From the NCBI RefSeq assembly GCF_001428245.1, contig NZ_LMRV01000077.1:196331-247858 (forward strand): a DNA stretch of 51,528 nt, read 5' to 3'. The notes under the pieces are model-generated. The model worked only from the letters and a program-made list of their open reading frames with translations, did not search any database and had not been told where the DNA came from. Position numbers and translations under genes: made by a program. This stretch comes from Paenibacillus sp. Soil522 (GTDB taxonomy: Bacteria; Bacillota; Bacilli; Paenibacillales; Paenibacillaceae). The number at the start of each line of letters is the position of its first letter. Position 1 is the first letter of the stretch. Of this stretch, positions 50,204 through 51,528 are shown piece by piece.

Positions 50204-51088
50204 GTGGAACATATAAAAGCACACTTCGCAGACAGCTATCGAGACGAACCAGATGTAGTCGGTTTGGCTGTTATTGAAAACCTATATCCATATAATCCGT
50301 TAATTGATGGATTAGATTCATTAGTACTCGTCATAGCGGAGGGTGAGAAGGCCCGCAATGAGATGGAGCATGTCCAACTCTCAGGACAGCGGGTAATGAT
50401 TCGTACAATTGATTCTATAAGCTTGAATGAATGGTTGGCCGGTGGAGAAAATCGTAATATTATTGAGTGGCTAGTTCGGGGGGAGATCTTGGTGGATCGC
50501 GACGGCTATTTAAGTAGTGTACGTGAACGACTGCTCCAGTTTCCCGAAACAATGCGGGAGCAGAAGCAGTTTACGGAGTTTGCCGGTTTTTTAAGAACTT
50601 ATTTGCAAGCGAAGCAGGATCTATTGGATGGCAATTTGTTGGATGCATACAGTCATGTGCTAACGGCGCTGCATCATTGGGCTCATATTGTTCTTATAGA
50701 AGAAGGACGTCATCCGGAGCTCACGGTGTGGAAGCAGCTGAAGCGGGTTCACCCGGGAATATACAAGCTTTATGAGGAGCTTACCGTAAGTCCGGAAACA
50801 CTGGAGCAAAGAGTGCAATTAGTTATGCTCGGCTGCGAGTTCTCTGTAATGAGCAAAATGAAAACAAGCTGCGCTTTATTATTTAAAATACTCGGAAGCC
50901 GCGAGGAGCCATGGAGTATAGCTGAGCTGCAGTCGCATTCCTCCATAAATGTATTACATGTCGATTTGTCTCTTGTTTTGCAAAAGCTGGTGAAGCGGGA
51001 GTACATTCGCGAGGTTGCTGTTATGCATGAATTGGGAGATATAGGCGCTCTTGAATTGCGCTACATGATGAATAATACATTAAGCTAA
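50204..51088 (+). CDS. ygxA: YgxA-like nucleotidyltransferase-fold protein
   Basis: I choose GTG 50204 (MEHIKAHFADSYRDEPDVV), 4 bases after GGAGGA; upstream in-frame starts at 50180 and 50192 lie on or before that site. 294 residues. The first ~90 residues have a nucleotidyltransferase-like fold (VVGLAVIENLYPYNPLIDGL), though the usual GSxxxG and DxD motifs are not clear, so enzymatic activity is doubtful. The rest is helical (AYSHVLTALHHWAHIVLIEE) and ends with a winged-helix-like stretch (SIAELQSHSSINVLHVDLSL). In B. subtilis ygxA also lies directly upstream of an rrn operon. Confidence 0.85.
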   Translation: MEHIKAHFADSYRDEPDVVGLAVIENLYPYNPLIDGLDSLVLVIAEGEKARNEMEHVQLSGQRVMIRTIDSISLNEWLAGGENRNIIEWLVRGEILVDRDGYLSSVRERLLQFPETMREQKQFTEFAGFLRTYLQAKQDLLDGNLLDAYSHVLTALHHWAHIVLIEEGRHPELTVWKQLKRVHPGIYKLYEELTVSPETLEQRVQLVMLGCEFSVMSKMKTSCALLFKILGSREEPWSIAELQSHSSINVLHVDLSLVLQKLVKREYIREVAVMHELGDIGALELRYMMNNTLS

Positions 51089-51185
51089 TAACAATAGTAT
51101 ATATAAGAACAAAGCGCTTGGTTGCCTGTATTTATAATGGCAAAGAAGCGTTTTTTTATTGAATAAAAATTACCGAAAATCATGC

Positions 51186-51215
51186 TTGACTTCAACGAAC
51201 GCCAGATGATATATT
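51186..51215 (+). promoter_or_regulatory. rrn promoter P1
   Basis: TTGACT (51186-51191), an 18-base spacer and TATATT (51210-51215), about 250 bases before the 16S gene. Tandem P1/P2 is normal for Bacillus rrn operons. Confidence 0.65.
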
Positions 51216-51292
51216 AATACTCGCCGCTTTTACAGCAAGCACATTCGCGAAAACGACAATTTAAAAAAAATGTCGAACAACGAAAAAAGTAC

Positions 51293-51322
51293 TTGCAAAG
51301 AGATGGGCGAATGTGATATATT
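51293..51322 (+). promoter_or_regulatory. rrn promoter P2
   Basis: TTGCAA (51293-51298), an 18-base spacer and TATATT (51317-51322), within an AT-rich stretch. It has the same -10 and spacing as P1. Confidence 0.65.
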
Positions 51323-51369
51323 ATAAAAGTCGCCGATACGAAATACGCGGTCGACACGAAAGAAAAGAT

Positions 51370-51388
51370 TGCTCTTTGAAAACTGAAC
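51370..51388 (+). other. rrn boxA antitermination site
   Basis: TGCTCTTTGAAAACTGAAC closely matches the boxA of Bacillus rRNA leaders, which binds NusB/S10 to prevent early termination. It lies about 78 bases upstream of the mature 16S end. Confidence 0.8.
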
Positions 51389-51465
51389 AACGAGTAATAA
51401 CTGCCTCGCAAATCCTTCGGGATGAGCGAAAAAAGCGATAACAAGTAATGAGCAAGTCAAACACC

Positions 51466-51528
51466 AATTTGGAGAGTTTGATCCTGGCTCAGGACGAACG
51501 CTGGCGGCGTGCCTAATACATGCAAGTC
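51466..51528 (+). rRNA. rrs: 16S ribosomal RNA, 5' end (partial)
   Basis: The universal 5' segment AGAGTTTGATCCTGGCTCAG (E. coli positions 8-27) begins at 51473, followed by GACGAACGCTGGCGGCGTGC, which places the mature end near 51466. The gene runs off the window. Preceded by tandem promoters and boxA. Confidence 0.97.

Noticed and set aside
1..51528. CRISPR arrays, tRNA genes, prophage or insertion sequences
   Set aside because: No regularly spaced repeats, no tRNA-like cloverleaf before the 16S gene, and no transposase or phage proteins were seen.

Overview
The window looks like chromosomal DNA of a spore-forming, low-to-mid GC monoderm Firmicute, most likely Paenibacillaceae (Paenibacillus or a close relative). 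The basis is mixed. The window contains YjcZ-type tiny spore proteins with sigma-K-like promoters, a ydcC-alr-ndoAI-ndoA block, a complete sigY-yxlCDEFG block and a perR...ygzB-ygxA-16S rRNA block. All three gene orders are known from Bacillus subtilis, but here they sit on the same 27 kb. Genus-level assignment is inference from memory of related genomes.

Layout. 1-2.8 kb is a decaying edge: a truncated S66 peptidase, two tandem YjcZ-type spore genes, and a D-serine dehydratase-like gene whose 5' end is disturbed. 2.8-7.4 kb holds a probably Zur-controlled COG0523 GTPase, a secreted repeat protein and a Cache-GGDEF-EAL c-di-GMP protein. 7.4-11.6 kb holds a lipoprotein and a LacI regulator followed by a GH36 alpha-galactosidase. 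11.9-20.3 kb is a run of mostly single-gene units: ATP-grasp protein, DJ-1/PfpI protein, SulP transporter with its ArsR regulator and a divergent Cys-rich protein sharing an operator, M50-like membrane protease, PPK2 kinase and an MFS exporter. 20.4-23.8 kb is an inactivated iron/phosphonate-type ABC importer: the binding protein is intact, the permease has an internal stop, and the permease end is fused to an ATPase without Walker A.

24-27.5 kb is ydcC-alr-ndoAI-ndoA (spore lipoprotein, alanine racemase, EndoAI/EndoA antitoxin-toxin). 27.7-33.9 kb is the most interesting region. It is a nine-gene Tad/Flp-like secretion or pilus operon with CpaB-like, CpaE-like, CpaF-like, TadB-like and TadC-like proteins, two 48-49-residue membrane peptides that are candidate micro-pilins, and two bitopic pseudopilin-like proteins. 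It has no prepilin peptidase and no recognisable prepilin cleavage site. 34-37.2 kb holds an M24 peptidase and a YdbS/YdbT pair. 37.3-40.5 kb is the SigY ECF sigma operon with an exact autoregulatory-type promoter. 41-44.4 kb is gatCAB, which makes Gln-tRNA(Gln) and Asn-tRNA(Asn) by transamidation. 44.5-47.2 kb holds an MgtC-like protein and a DUF4097-like envelope protein. 47.2-51.1 kb holds perR, a spore-type GH18 protein, ygzB and ygxA. The window ends 63 bases into a 16S rRNA gene preceded by tandem rrn promoters and a boxA.

Most genes are single units or short operons closed by strong hairpin terminators. No tRNA, CRISPR array, insertion sequence or prophage was seen.
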